Notes under the pieces: generated by a model
The model's database searches: none
The model's input: the letters and a program-made list of their open reading frames with translations, nothing else
What the model was told of the DNA's origin: nothing
Translations under genes and position numbers: made by a program
Shown here: one piece after another, positions 1-15,000 of the stretch
Layout: the number at the start of each line of letters is the position of its first letter
Position numbering within the stretch: position 1 is the first letter of the stretch
Origin: Prinia subflava
Taxonomy: Eukaryota > Chordata > Aves > Passeriformes > Cisticolidae
DNA: 64,000 nt
Assembly (NCBI RefSeq): GCF_021018805.1
Contig: NC_086256.1
Coordinates: 15,146,532 to 15,210,531, forward strand
Reading direction: 5' to 3'

Positions 1-3000
1 TAGTAGCTATGCATAGCATAGATCAGAAAACGCCTATATCAACAGAGAAAATCATTCTGGACAGGAATATTCAAATGCTAATGCATAGTATATTTATTTT
101 CAGAGCAGTTGTAGCTTGAGTACTCTATGCATCTTCAAAAAATAAACAGTGACATCTCTAGACTGAAGTCTCACATAATAGAGTTAACTTCATAGTGGAA
201 GAAACAACAGAATAAGAATATGAGCAACACCTCTTATGATTTGTTCATTGTTGTCTTCATAGCTTTGCAAAAATGTAACTTTTTTCTTTAGGAAGCTGAT
301 CCTTTGCAAAAGTAGCAGAAGTATGGGTTGTGTTATTTACTTCAATGTTTTGAAATTTCAGCATTGACATTCACTCTAACAAAGAGCCAAGGGAGCCAAA
401 GAGCAGGTGGGACAGTGTAAGAATGTGCTAAAAGATGCAAAAGTAAAAGCTCAGCTAGGTGAAAAAACCAACACATCATCTAATCACAGCAGCTCGGAGA
501 GCTCAGATGCTGAAAGTAAACAACAAAAGGTTGGGTATCTGGAAACAGCTCCCAGAAGAGTAGAAATGTAACAGAAAGGCCTCCTTCAAGAAAAGAGGGG
601 CATAATAGATAGCCCCACAAATTTTATGCTTTCATAAGCCAGGACTCCTGTCAGGATCCTGTTTACAGGCAGGATGAGAGAACAGAAATCAAGTTCCAAG
701 TATGCAGTGGTATCAATTTGGAAGAAATAAATTATGAAGAACAACATCATGAGATCATGAGATGTGGAAGCCATTTGATCTTTTAAAAATCCAACTTAAT
801 AGATATTAAATGCAATTTGGTGACGTATTCATAAAGGAAAAAAGCCTACAAAATGATAAAATATTACAGTCTGCTGATCAGGGAAAGATTACTTTAAAAA
901 TATATTATATTGAAATCTTTGCTGGTAGAAAGAGAGCATCGTTTGTCAGATGGAAAGCAGACAGGCATTCTCATGTGAATTTTGAAGTCTCCAATGAACA
1001 CATGGCTAGGGTATAACAATCCAAATCCCATTTTGGTTTAGATATGAAAAGGGATTGCTGTGTTTCCGAGGTGTCGAGGTTTCTACTATCTGAGCCAAAC
1101 TCAGCTTCATGGATGGTAAAACAATTTTTAAAGGACTTTAGACTTCAGAATAGCTGCTAGTAAAGGCCTGTTCAGATGAGCTTTGAGTCAAATTTCATCT
1201 GTATGGAAGGCTTCAAAAAGGATTAGTCCACACACAGGGAACAGACACCAACATCCCTACTGGGGGATCACACACTCAGTATTCTCCATCCCTAGGAGTA
1301 TGATTGGAATTCACAGCTATTACCATCATTAGGACAACTTTCCACATTATGTTTTTCTGGTTTGAGTGCTATTTAATCATCTGCAGAGTAGGCAGGGTTT
1401 GTTTATTCTAGAAAAAAAATCTATAAATAAAGTCTGCTTTTATTAATATGGAAAAAATCATTAAAAAAAAAAAGCACATTCAACACCAACCATACAAAGC
1501 TAATACAGAGAGGAGAAAAAGCAAATAGTCTACCAAAATGTTAAACAAATCAGGCCAAATGAGTCACCAGCAAGATCTTCATATGTGTCATAACAACATT
1601 TAGCTATAACAGAGGGTAAAAATGGCTCTCTGAAGTCCTTCCACACTTTTTGTTTAGTCCAGCCAAAGATATCCAGTCAAGAATTGAAATTCTCATCTAG
1701 AAGGACAAGTATCTTCCAATACACTACTGTGTAGCCTTTAGGGAAAGCAATGTTTCAAGCAGGCAACATTCTTTTCTACAACACTCCTCTAAACTACCCA
1801 GAAACTTTGTGAAGGTAAGCTCAAGGAAAATTACTTTATTTATCAACACAGAATTTCCCCTTTCTTTTCCACTCCACCCTCTTCAGCATGCTTTTGCCAT
1901 TATGGTATATTACCTCAGGACTCCTGTTTATCCAAAGATTCTTCCAGATGTAAGAACTGGGAATAAAGTGGAGAAGAAAAGGGAAGAGGGAAAAATCTCA
2001 GGTTTATGGCTTATGTCCATAGGCTTTTTTTACTCGTCCTACCGCCTTCTGCCAAATAAAAATATACTCAAGGTCTGCTATTGTATTGAAATGTCTCAGG
2101 CAGTTCATCAGTCTAATCACAGCTAATACTAGTTTTGGTCATTAAACAAAATGCGAATACTTTTTCTCTGGCTCTTATTATATATACAAATCACCTCCTT
2201 AAAATTGCCTCAAAATTCACTTGCAAGTACTTCAACTGACATTAACATGATCTAGAGAACTCAGTTCCTGTAGTGTACGTAGGTGCTACTACTCTTCTCT
2301 TGAAGAGCAAAGGTTGTTTATGTTGAGTGCCATTCATTCCCTTTCATCTTCACCCCCACAGAAGAAAGTGCCAAGACTCCACTTTCAAAAGGATCAGACC
2401 TTTGACCAATCTGGTTTACCCCACAGGCTGAGAAAGGTTCAAAAGAGCAATGGAGGAAGTCTGACCTACTCTTGTTCTGTGAAACAGACTGGAAATGCAA
2501 ACTATCAAGAAGCATGACTTTACTATTCGGCACACAAAGGACAAAAGAAGTGTTTCCCAGATCTTCAGCTCTTAAACCTGCAACATTGCAACTAATGATG
2601 ATCTACAGACTTTTCTCAATTTTTAATTAATAATGATGTCTTAGTTCAGGGTACAAATATTCAAGATAGAAAATGTAAAATCATGGAGCAGAAAAAAAGA
2701 AACAATGTCTTGAATAGTAAACAGAAGAAAAACCATGTAATCAGGGTGAAGTTGGAAGCCTGTGGACTGTGGTCATTGGAAGTGAGCTAGTTGGGACTGA
2801 GAAAGATTGTTGAGGAGAGCAGTGTAAATGGGGTGTTGAATGACTTAACCACTTATTTCCTTGCTTTTTGTTTGTGTTGGCATATGGGAAGCTCAGCAAT
2901 CTTAACCAGAAGCTGATAAAATCTGAGCATGTGGCTAGGTAGACAGAGAAGTAGACGGGTTAAAGTGTAATATACATCAGCACAGAGCATAAATAACATT

Positions 3001-6000
3001 GGCTAAGAAACTAGAACAGCTTTGTTTCATATGTCACAAAGTAGATACAGAAGTACAACGTAACAATACAACACAGCTGAATATAAGTGAAAAAAATAAA
3101 TTGAAGAGTTCTGTGACTTCAGTTCAATAGGAGGCACTGGCAAACTTACTTAAATGAGGTTCAAGATACCTTGTATATGTCTGTATACAAATCATTCTAT
3201 TAGTAAGTAAAGACACACTGCATAAAAATTTCAGATAGGGGGTCTGGCTCTCCCAGTCCAGCTCTCCCACAAGGAGAGCCTGGATACATTCACTGCTTTA
3301 GGTATGATGGATGCCAGATCTTTTGAGCTCTAGAAAACCCAAATAAAGATATCATGTTCAAAAAGAGTAAATGACAATATGGAAAACGGGTAAGCAAACT
3401 GTGTTTTATAATAATCCATTAACAACCAATCATCCTAGCACATATGAATCATCACAGTGAATAGTACCCATTCAGAAAGGCTCCAAGAGTACCTGCTCTT
3501 TTTTGTTATATTTTTTTTTAAGTGGCAAGGTACCTAGTGTTTCCTCATGACAAATTCTTTGTCACAATATCCTCAACTAGTACAAGGTAAATAATTTGTG
3601 ATCTTCATCTAAAATTGCAAAGCACATCCCAGTGAATCATATTTAGCATTTGCATGGTTCACGAATTGCTGAAAAGAACTACTCTGCAAAGCTTAGGAAA
3701 CCAGGCTTAGACTGTGCTGCAGGATGAACTCCTTGTTTTCCTGCTTGGTCCTGTCTCACTGCTAGGCTCAGAACACTTACTGCTCTGAATGCTCTCATCT
3801 GATACTCTGCTGGTCTGAAGTGATCAACGTTTCAGTGATCTTTGCTTGGGTGTCTGACAAAAAAACCAGGAAAGGCAAGGATGGCAATGGATAAGTCCAG
3901 TCTTTATTGACTGGAGATGTTTGCAAAAGCAGAGAGAAAAATAGAGTGAAGGTATTCACACCGCCAATGTCTAAGAAAGCAGGACAGGAAAATGCCCTCT
4001 GTCATCAGTAAATAGACAGGCTACTCTTGAGGTTCATTTAGGGGAATAAAATTTTCCTCTGTGAACAATTTGGAAATGTTTTGCTTGGTATTTCTTGCCC
4101 CCAGTTTTTCATATTTTGGTTAATTTCTTTTTGTTGGTTTTTTTTTTTTTTTTCAAGTTTCCCAACTTGACCTTGCAATTGTAGACCTGAAGAAAAACTA
4201 CTGTTCTTGTGTCCTGTGAATTGGACCACACATCTGGCTCTCCTATTTGTTTAAAAGCAAAGGTCTAAGTTCTGCAAGATGCTGAGTGCTCTCAGCTTGT
4301 TAACTTCCTAGATCTGAAAATCACTTGGCAGCAGTAGAGATGCAATTATTTTTTGATTGCTTGGTCTGCCGTCTCTCTGTCTCTCTCAGGCAGACTTTTC
4401 CCCTCCTAGACTGTTCTACCCATCTCACTCTGTACAACCTCTTCTTGCTTTTCTCTTCTGAACTACACATGCATACATGGAACAGCCCCCAGATTCCCTC
4501 CTTCCCAGAATGGCTGGGGCACAACACAACCCTTACAAATTCCTCCGTTTTCTTCACAGACCCCACAGTCTTTATAACCAACAAGCATGAAAGACAGCGA
4601 GGCAGTGACTAAGAGTGTCCAAGAGACACTTCTAGCCAGTGTAGAAACTAGAGCATGGCCAGAAACTGGACACTTCACTGTATCACTTTTGGACCTGTCC
4701 TGTAACATCGGCAGAGCTTCCTCACAAAATGCATATATTGGGAAAATGCCTTTTTTTTTTAAAGGCTGGACTTATATTTCTAAATTGTAAGTTTTCATGC
4801 CATATTTCAAACTGTAAAACATTTTCTAAAACCTCTAAAACCTGTATTCTAGTCAAGAATTTACTAATTCAAATTTACCACTAGACAAGTGACACAACAA
4901 GAGCTTAATGAGAAAGTGTTCAGGTAAGAGTTTGGTTAAAGACAGGAGTTCAACAGGTACATTTCAAAAATACAATGCAATTATAATTAACCTTCCTTTA
5001 GATTTGTGCAGCTGAACACAAATTTTAAAAAGAATTGTGCCAGTCTACTATAGTAGCTTGTTCCAGACTTCCCTAACTCTGTGATATAGTGCATATGATT
5101 ATATATAACATCAGCCAAAATCAAAAGGTATAATATAAACAAAACCAACCCCTCCATACAAGTTGAGAACTGTCTTTCAGCCAGTATACATGATTGTCTA
5201 CATTAATTAATTAAATGAATAGAATACAGAATATAATTAACATTTTTTCTTCATCTATCTTCATTTTCTAAGTGGCTAAGTTAAATAAAAAAAGAAGTGC
5301 TGTTTCTTTTTCATTGCTGTTAGTTTCACATGTGAAGCAAAGACAGACCAACCTTAAGCCTTTTGATAAATATGATACTGTGGTAACTGCAGCATTCACT
5401 TTGTATCCTATTTCTCCAGGTTCCTGTCAGCCAGATGTCACTTGCAATGCAAACAGTAGAAAAATATGAAATAATAATTTCATACATCATCTATGTGAGC
5501 ACGAGCCAGTCAAACATTCAATACAAATTCAAACTGCTACTACACATAAAGCAAATATCATCCAAATAATATTTAGAATGATTGAAAGGCTTTTGATTTG
5601 GAAGTGTATTCTCTTAAGCTAAGTGGTCCCCAAGACCGTCCAGAAAATTCAATTGTTTCATTTTAAAATGTTTTCTGCCCAAAATTATATCAAATCCTAA
5701 TGTCTCAGTAGAAACACATGGAATTGGATTGCTGACTGGGCGCCCGATGTCAAAGAGGAATCTAATTTTCCAATGGCATTTCCTCATACTGTCTCACCAA
5801 AACACAAAATTGATAAAATTTTAATGGATAATTTTCAGAGCAGGACATTAGCCATCATGCTGGGAAACAGTGCAGGAGAACACCACGTTGCATCAGAAAG
5901 GCAATGTATCAGAAGATAGTTTAATAAAGCACATGCCTTACATTTTATATTTTCTCTTGCATCTAGAAACAGAATTCAGAAGCTAAGTTTTGCAGTAACA

Positions 6001-9000
6001 GGCACATCTCTCCTCCCTTATTTTCAGGGCATCTTTTACAAGTAATGCTCTTAAAATATGGGTGTGAAATATTAAAAGAGCACAGTGTTCGTCTTTCACT
6101 GGGGTGACACAGTCACAGTCAACACAGTCCTCTTCTCATTGACATCAGTTGTCAAAGTCATATTGACTTCAATGACTACATCACCAACCACTCCATATAA
6201 CAAAATGTTTTTGTTAAGGAACGCTACAGAAAAAATTGCAGTTCTGCGATAAATGAAACATCACCCTCCTGCATCTGATGGGGCAAGTACTGCAAGCACT
6301 TAACACCAAAAGCCATGACAAGATGAAAAGGGCTAAATCCTACTCCTGATGACAATTAAGTTATACTAGGAGAAAGGTACTAATTAACTGTATTGGGTTA
6401 TCACTCAGTAACAATGTAAAATACGTGTATGAAAATGTGCTATTTAAAATGTGTTCGTCTCGGAATAATTTTCCTTTCTATTAAGTTAGGTCATTAATCA
6501 TTTAAATTTGAGACTTATTTAGAAAATACAAGTGGACAGGTGGAAAAAAAAAGTGAAACAAGATTTTACTAACCTTTGTAATTTATTCTGAATTTATAAT
6601 GAAAGTGTAACACAGTGGAATACATGGTGAACTAGACTGACTCAGCTTTCCAGGACCAATTTCTTGTCATTTATTACTAGTTGGGTTTTGAAATCTGTAC
6701 AGATATATTTTCAGGATATCCAGGTGAGTGCATATACAGATAGAGAAAGCACTCACACTTATGAGGCTATATCTGCTTTCATCAAGAGTTAAGTCTTTAA
6801 AAACTTTAATAAATACCTAAGTAAAACTTTCTGAACATTAAAAAGACCACAACAAAGAAAATCACAGTGATTAAAATGGAGGCTTAATTTTCTGGGGGAG
6901 AAAATGCCTGCCCACGCCATACACCAAGTCTACCACAGGTTGTTTTTTTGTTTTACAGTAAACTGAAAAACATCACCAAAGTCCTCAGATTGGTTAAAGA
7001 CTAGGGCTCATCATGCAGCTAAAGATTCTCCCATAGCTACAGCTTTCATTCAAAAATCCTCACTTTTATTTCACTGCTCAGAGGCCAGAGCCATGGTGAA
7101 GAGGAAGAAATTAATATTTTCTAGAGCTCTTTGTGGTTCACTGCACCTCTCTTCCAGTCAGCCTTGGTGGGAGACTTCTCCAGATCTAGCCAATAAAATG
7201 CTTTTGGCACAATGCAGAAGTCACGCTGGAGCTTGCTGAGACACGGCTGCCCCAAACCCCAGCTCTGAGCTGAACATTACCAATCACCCATCTCAGGGTG
7301 CAATCAGGGAATTATACCTCCCAATGCTTTTGGCATTTTTGAGACACCACTCTGCCATACTGCCACATCCAGTCTATCCTCCACACCAGTCCCCTTTGCT
7401 CCTCCTGTAACACGAAGGAGTTCCCCTTTCTAAAATAGGAGAGAAACAGAAAGCTAAAAAATGGAAGGCTGAGCTGGAGGCTTCTTTGGTTTGAGCAGAA
7501 AGAAGACCTCCCTGGCTCCTTCCTTCATCTTTCCTGCTCCATCTTCTACAAGTGGAAGGCAGTCTCCATTCTCTCTGTTAATCAAAGGAAGCAGCAGAGA
7601 GTTCTTGCACTGCATAAACATTCAACTGGGAAAGATATTCAGTGCTGGAAAGAAAGTTTTTCCAGAGAGGACTGAAATTCTCAAAGGGTTGGCAAGGTGT
7701 ATTGTCTTGATCTGGCTACTCAGACTAATGAAATCTAAACAGACTTTTATTAACAAGGCTTTTCACACCTCTTCTGCTCTCAGCACCTGAGCTCAGCACT
7801 GAGAGATGCAGTAACCTGGAGAAGCTTTCTGTGCCTCTCTCAAATGAAGCATGCATTGGTTACCTAACTGTGCATGAGTACAGTACAGCACCAACATCAG
7901 CTTCTGCCAAAACTCTACTACTGGAGGAAAATGCAAATTTGACAGATTTGCCATCCTAAAGTCATAATGGCCTAAGAATAAAGAGGTGAATGAAACAGAT
8001 TTGCTCACATCCTGACCAGACCTGCTCCACATCCTGGCTGATTTGTGCTGATAGCCTTTGGTAGTAGCTCAAGGGCTCAAAAGAACTCTTTAATTATCAA
8101 ATTGACTTATAAGTCTATTTGCAGGTTTGAAAACACCACTGAATTTTTATTTTAAACAGAAAAACAGTACACTGAAAACATATCACAGCTGCAGACATTT
8201 TCCTTTCTCATTTGGAGAAAAACTTTTCATCTGAGACTCATAGTTTTAGCTGTCTCTTTTTCTCCTCAACAGGATTTCACTTCTCTCAGTGCCAGCTGAA
8301 TGTCTCTTTCCTGATTCTTTCCTTTTAAGACTTTGAAGTTTCTAGGTAAGTGGATGAGGTGGGTAACTATGTGTTCAAGACTTTGTGGAACATATTCAGA
8401 GTAGCTAACACCAGGTGGGTCAATACTGGAGCAGGCACAGCAGGATTGCTCCAGAGGCTCCTGGCAGTTTAAATAACTGGTGCATCCCTGCAACCTAATC
8501 CCATATTTTGACCACTCAAACAACACACCCCCTTGTATAACCTGGTGGTGGATACCTGTATCAGGCACTTCATCAAATAAAATCTGAAATCATTACATTA
8601 AATTCTTCACACAATGAAGGAGCCCTGCATGCAGAAATATACCGTGTTGGTTTCTACAAGCTGCACTTACTGATCAACTGCAGGGAGAAATTATACCATC
8701 AATAGCACCTCGCAATATTTAAGCTTGAAAACGTGCAACTGGGCATAGGGTTGGTTTTATGCATCTGTATTCTCTTTGCTTGAAGGTTGTTTAGAGATAC
8801 ATTTGCATCTCCAAGACAAAGTACGTGTTAATTATCTCATGTTTGCACTGTACTTTCAGGAAGGAAAGCTATATAAGTGCTAAGTGCTATTAGCATCATC
8901 TCCTTCTATTTTTCTCTTTCAGCTTTTAAGTGAATATAGTGCTTGTGAAAGTTGTTGGATTGACAGCCCTGGAGACTGAAGTCTAAAGTGCAGCACACCC

Positions 9001-12000
9001 GCTGAGCCAAACAGAACTGAAACGTACAAAAGCCTCTCACCAAATTTTAAATACATGCTTCATTTAGCTATTGTTCTATGATGGCATGTAATACTACCAT
9101 TGAAAGTTTTGCTGCTCCCATTTATTTGTTCTAAACATCAGTTCAGACTCTTCCTTTATTTCTTACTTTTAAAAACCTTTTCTTGCTGACGGGCAACACC
9201 CCAGAGACCGCTTCCCTGCCTTCAAAATCCCACGTTCCGACGGAACGCTGTTGAAGCGTAACTTCATGCTGCTGCAGGCAGGTACAATGGCACATCCTGG
9301 CACTCACTTTGCACATCACAGAAAAGTACATTAGCTAATCTCACGCAGTTTTAGTACTGATCACACTAAGTGCTTGTCTGCAGAAATGCTACTCTATATT
9401 ATAACTTAAATCTGAAGCAAGGAGACTTCTAATGGAAGAGCTGCTCCTCTAGACAGGAGAACTAGTGTTTCTTAGAAAACAGTTAAAGTTTTCTAAGTCA
9501 ATAGTTAAATGACAATTCAGTGTTTTCTGAGAAATGGGTCATCTTATTTTTATTTAAATACTAGATTTCCAGGAGCACACCTCTGACCCCTGAAAGAGGT
9601 TTGGAGATCTTTTACAATTTACTTTTTTGAAATCCTTTACGGATACCAAAAGACCAATCCTACCTTCTAAGATGCCTCTCTTCACACAAGTACGTTCAGA
9701 TCACTCGTAAAGCTTTCTCTCGATTTCAGCTAGGGCCACTGCTCTCTCCAGGAGACAGCCATTCCTGTAAACAGGTTCTCCAAATTACACAAATGTCTAC
9801 TGGTTTCACAGTCCTTTCATCCAGTCTGCGTGCCTCCAGGTGGGACTGTTTGAGCTTTTAAGTGAAGGGACTGATCCTGGTTGAGTAGAGTGAGCACAGG
9901 AGATACAAAACACCTGCAGTGTGCAGAGCTGATACTAACAGCTGCTGCTTCAGATGCTTCCAGAAGATTCCTTCACTTGTCTCGACAGGTTCCAAAATGC
10001 AAGTTTGGTGCCTGGGTCATCTTCAGTCCTGTGTAACTTCAAGACTCGGCTCTTACAGAAAGTAATCCCTTCCCAATTCCAATTACTTTCCAGTTCGGGA
10101 AATTTCTCAGGGCTTCTTGTCAGGGCAGGCTAGTCTTTTATGATTTCCAGCCTGCAATGCTGCTCCTTTCTATTTCATCTTGACTTGATGTCATTAGTCT
10201 TCTTTCACAGAAACCTGAGCATTCTTTTCCTAATTTATCTAGATGGTACCCTGACAGCAGCTACTTTGATCAAGTATTTGCCATTTATGTCTCTTCTCCC
10301 GTTAATCATTCTCTGAAATGAGACTTGTAGTAAAAAATAATTAAATCAAGTCTGTCTGCCTTCAAATTTCTTGGCTTTCTGGGATTCTGGGTGCTCACTT
10401 ACTCCAGGCCCTTTGGAAACACTGTGCTTTCTCTGGTCTATTAAACAGGCCATTTGGGCTATTTTCCCATACTAGAAGGTCAAAACAGGTTTTACAACTG
10501 GCAAAACAAAAGAGATATTTACAGGATGTAGCTATGACATCCAGACACTTTGTTGTTTGATAGAATCCACCAAGAATCCAAAAAGAATCCACCTTTTCGT
10601 ATATTAAAAAAACACATTCAATCTGGTAGCAAAATGACCACACGATAATTTTTCTTGTCTTTGCTTCTCGGAAAACAAAAATTCTCTATTATGCAAAATG
10701 TCTTTGCTTAACTCCAGGTTCCCACCTGTTCTCAATGATTTGTTGGAAAGTGATATTTAAAAAAAAAAAAAATTCTAAATGTTGTCTAGACCTTATGTTT
10801 ATCTGCCTCATGTTTTGTGAGGTTTGACTCTGAATGAAAATCTCCAACTTGTACCATGCTTCAGGATCTCTTCTCAGCTAGATGGTCCATCTCCTCCTGG
10901 TCAGACTTGTTCTCTCTTGCAAGTTGAATTCCAAGTCCAGGGCATCTGTGGCCTGGTTCCTAAAAGTCTAAAGGGCCAACCATGACCAACATCCCAATTT
11001 CTCTGGCCAGTGGAAGTCTCATTAAGAGTACAGCTTATCTGTGAATAAGACAAAACTTCCATCAACCTGAGATGATAAACTGCCCCAGGGAATAATAAAT
11101 ATCACAATATTTAACACCTTCCTTGTCAATGAGAAGCACATTTCTTTATGACTTTGCTGGCAAAACCATGGATATGGACCTAAACTTAATTAAACAAGAA
11201 GTGCTACTGACTACCTTCTTCCAGTTTGACAAAAAATAGGGGGAAAAGAAAGATATGATGTTTGATGGACAGCCACATTATTTGGTTCAAGGCCAGGCTG
11301 TTGAGGTTTTACAGTGCTCAATATATTTTAGGAATGTCTGTATGTGTGTGTATATAAAATAATTCTAATACACCATACAGCTCTACATAGATACAGAACA
11401 GCATTAAAAACAAACAACCCAACAAAACAACATTAAGACTTTTGTGACATCTGTGACAGACCAGCATTTGTGCTTAAGCCAGAAACGATCATCTAGCTTT
11501 GTCAAACACCACTAGTTTTTATAAGAAATAGTCTGATAAATTCAAGGCAAATCATCATCTGGTTTCCTGTAGTACAAATGGCTGCATATAATGCGTGTTC
11601 TTGCTATTAAGTCTAAAGCATTACAAGACCGTAATGTTCTGTATCTCATCTCAAATTTTCAAACAATCCAATATCCAGTCTATGTATAGATATATTCTTG
11701 CTGTTTAATCTCTTAAAAATCAATCAATATTAATGTGTCTGCCTTAAACTTTTAAGGTCATTGTCTCCCTTCTGACATTTTAAACTACATCAACATCACA
11801 TTATATCATTATAGACTCATGAAGCAATGTACTTTTACATTTTTGCAAGATAATGTCTCTTTTGTGTTTCAGTTTTTATCATAATATAAATCTTGAAATG
11901 TAATTTACATATCTTTTGTTTAGCGAAGGAGACCCCCATTTAAGACTGTGTAATTTTAATACATAGACTTAAAAGTGGATGACTTTTTAAAGGAGATGCA
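1..12000. other. AT-rich noncoding DNA, no recognisable gene
   Basis: I see no gene, RNA gene or well-preserved transposon here. Open frames on both strands are under about 110 codons, often start at non-ATG codons, and match no family I know. Homopolymers include a 16-bp T run (4138-4153) and a 14-bp A run (10759-10772). A TATA-like string with a pyrimidine-rich AG-terminated tract 50 bp downstream occurs near 8870-8922, but no plausible exon follows. A GC-richer patch lies around 7140-7420, with no recognisable content. Old, diverged repeats may be present that cannot be seen by eye. Confidence 0.6.
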
Positions 12001-15000
12001 CCAAAATATTCCAATTTATTCTTCAGCTGAAGCGCCTGCTCCATCAGTAAATTAGTAAATTCCCTTAACAATACGCTTGCTAACAGTTATGGCCTGCCTG
12101 CCTTGGGCTCACTTGACAGTAGGGTTGCCATCTGTTAAGAAGTCCATTCATGGATTTTAAAGGGCTATTTCTAGGCTTTTACTTTAAACATTGAAAAATA
12201 CCTCTTTGCTCTTCAGCCTTCCCCCTACTTGTCCTGTCTTTCCTGTGCTCTGCTCACCTCCCCTCCCACCCTGCCAGGAGCTCCAGTGTGCTCCAGCATG
12301 GACTGGGCTCTGCTCCAGAGCCACATCCCAGTAAAGGCTCTCAGGCACACTCAGCTCCAAGGAGGCCTGGCCCTTTTCTATTGCCCAAGGTGTGCAAGTA
12401 GAGAGGAGGGAGGACACTTACAGACAGCAACAGGCAGAAATGAACACGATCAGTCACAAAATTCAAAAGCGGCCATGAAGGAAACAAAATCATGACGATG
12501 AATGGGAAAGGGATAGTAGGAGCTCTGGCTCCGGATAGATGGATATTTCATGAATTCCTTCAATAAATAGGGAACCTCTAGGGAAATTCAACACCTGGCA
12601 ATCTTAGTGGATAGTGGTGCTGCAAAGAAAGCATAATGTTCACCCCTCTGGTAAATTCAGGCAATTAAACCCCCTTGAAAAAAAGGCCCTCTTAGGCTTT
12701 CTGCCCAGTAAACTCACAGCGAAAAGCAGCTTTAATAAATGTTATAAATCTCACCTCTGAGCCAACAGGAAATTCAAATGTTTTGCATTTGCAGGAGTCA
12801 GGGAGCTGGTGAAACAAAAGGTAAATGTGGATATTAGAACAGGTTATGCCCATATTCAGACTGGACAGCAGTAGATGCATGAGGCTTACAGAGATGACAG
12901 GTTTTTTAGAATCATCCTTTCCAGTGCCATCTTTGACCATTTATGTTTGTGTTACAGAATTCTCCTTTCTTTGTGAGTGGACAAATTTTTTTAGTGATGA
13001 GTTTGCTGGTTTAATCAATTCAGGATTACTGCTTACCACACATTATTGGAAAGCAGTTTTGAGTTTCAATGTTTTAGACGTAAAACTAAATAAACGGCAA
13101 CAAATATCTGTGGTTTCTAAAATGAAAAGATCAAAGAAAAGAGACTGCAGAGAATTTTTGATCAACACCTTGACAAAGGGTGTTAGTTTTAATAAACAGT
13201 AAGAATTTTAGGCCATTATTAAGTATGAGATGCAGTCTCAGCTGTGTTTCTAATTTCCTTTCTTGCCTTTACTGCTGTTGTATAAAGCTCTGTAGTGACG
13301 AAAAACATTTATTGAAAAAATCTGAGCACACCATTCAAGATTACGTTGTTTCACCTGCCTATGAGAAATATTTGCCTCTTTGCCCTCCATGATGCCAAGA
13401 GCTGCAGGTACATTCTGTATATGGGACAAATCACTGGATAGAGATGCACTTGTAGAAGTGAATAAGAAATTTTTTTATTGAGTCTGAAGACTTAATGATC
13501 ACAGTACACAGTTCCTTTATCCATAGACAAACACAGCCAGATCTTTGTGCACATTTTTTAAAAGTGAATTTAAGTATATAAAAACAATGCATATTTGGCA
13601 ACGTATCCTGTGAGAAGGTTTAATGAAAATTTTCTGCAAAGATATTGTCTACCAAGCTATAAATACTACACTTTTTGTCAACCACACACTACAGGCTTAT
13701 GAAAACACAGAAAACCATGAAAATTAGGATGAAGAAATAGTGAAGGAGAGATAGAAGGTTGGATGGAAATAGGCTATATTTGCTGCTTGAACTTTTCACA
13801 GGACTCAGCACAGAGGCCTGCTCATTCTTCCACCCTTAGTTTTTGGGGCAGGTGGGCAGAGAGTGTTGTTATGAGAGAAGTCTCTTCAGAAATCTCTTCA
13901 TCACCCTCAAAAAAAGCTGGGAATTAATCACTTTATTACAAGAGAGACACAAAAAACAAGTGTCTCTTTGTTATAATGACTCCATCTCTGGCTTTCCACC
14001 TATAGTATTTTTCCTTAGGGGGTTATCAAGATTATTAGTAATTATTACTAGTAAGCCATTACTATGAATAATGGTAATTACAATATCATTTAAGGACCCC
14101 AGTCATAATCACTGTGGAAGACTTATGAGCATAGTGAAGACCAAGGCTTTGCACAGGCCTGAAAATGAACAAACACAGAGTTATACTCCAGACAGCCCAA
14201 CACTCAAAGCATTTCATTTGTCCACAGACAGATGACTGACAATTTTGAACAACCTTTTTTAACTTTTAAAAGAACACAAAGTGAAAACAGGAGAATTGGT
14301 GGAACATGTAATCCCATCTCTAACCCCAAATGTTCTAGTTGTGTGACATTTCTGTTTACAGTAAATACTGCTTTAAAGAGCAGCGCAGATCCAGACACCA
14401 AATGGATCAAGGACACAGAGAACATCCAGCCATTCCATAGAAGGGCAACAAGATTTCATCCCATCCAGTTGGCTTGTCCTGTGTCCCTTATTTGACAGAA
14501 TTCTAGTCTTTCCTTTAACAGAGAGCAAAGCCCTGCCTGCTATGAGTTAATGTCTAACATATGCTCAGAGTGGACACACCTCAATTTTCCCACTTTTTAC
14601 ATTTCTTTTTATGGTTTTCTCTCAGGAACACACACCCTCCCTTCTCTTTTTGCATCAGCTCTAAATCCTTGTCTATCTTGCTTTCCATCTTCAGAGTCAT
14701 GACAGAACTCTTCTAAAAGTACTCTGCTGACGATTTCTGATCTGGTTTTCCACTAAGATAAGCAGAACTGCATTTATAACCTTTTAACTTCACATATAAC
14801 TTCATAACTTTCATTTACAACTATATAAAATTTTGTAAGGTTTTATTTTTAAAGGATGGTGTTATCTTAACATGAGCTATGAAGTTGCTTGATATATCTA
14901 TACATACACTATGTGAGCATATATCCATATTAAATATGTATATCATTACACATGGACATATGCTTCTGACAAAACATGAAGAGGACTTTTTATGCAATAA

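Noticed and set aside
8868..8922. TATA-like string followed by a splice-acceptor-like CTTTCAG
   Set aside because: No plausible exon or start follows, and such motifs are common by chance in AT-rich DNA.
12825..13202. 125-codon plus-strand frame
   Set aside because: It has no family resemblance and no flanking splice or promoter support. It is AT-rich chance sequence.
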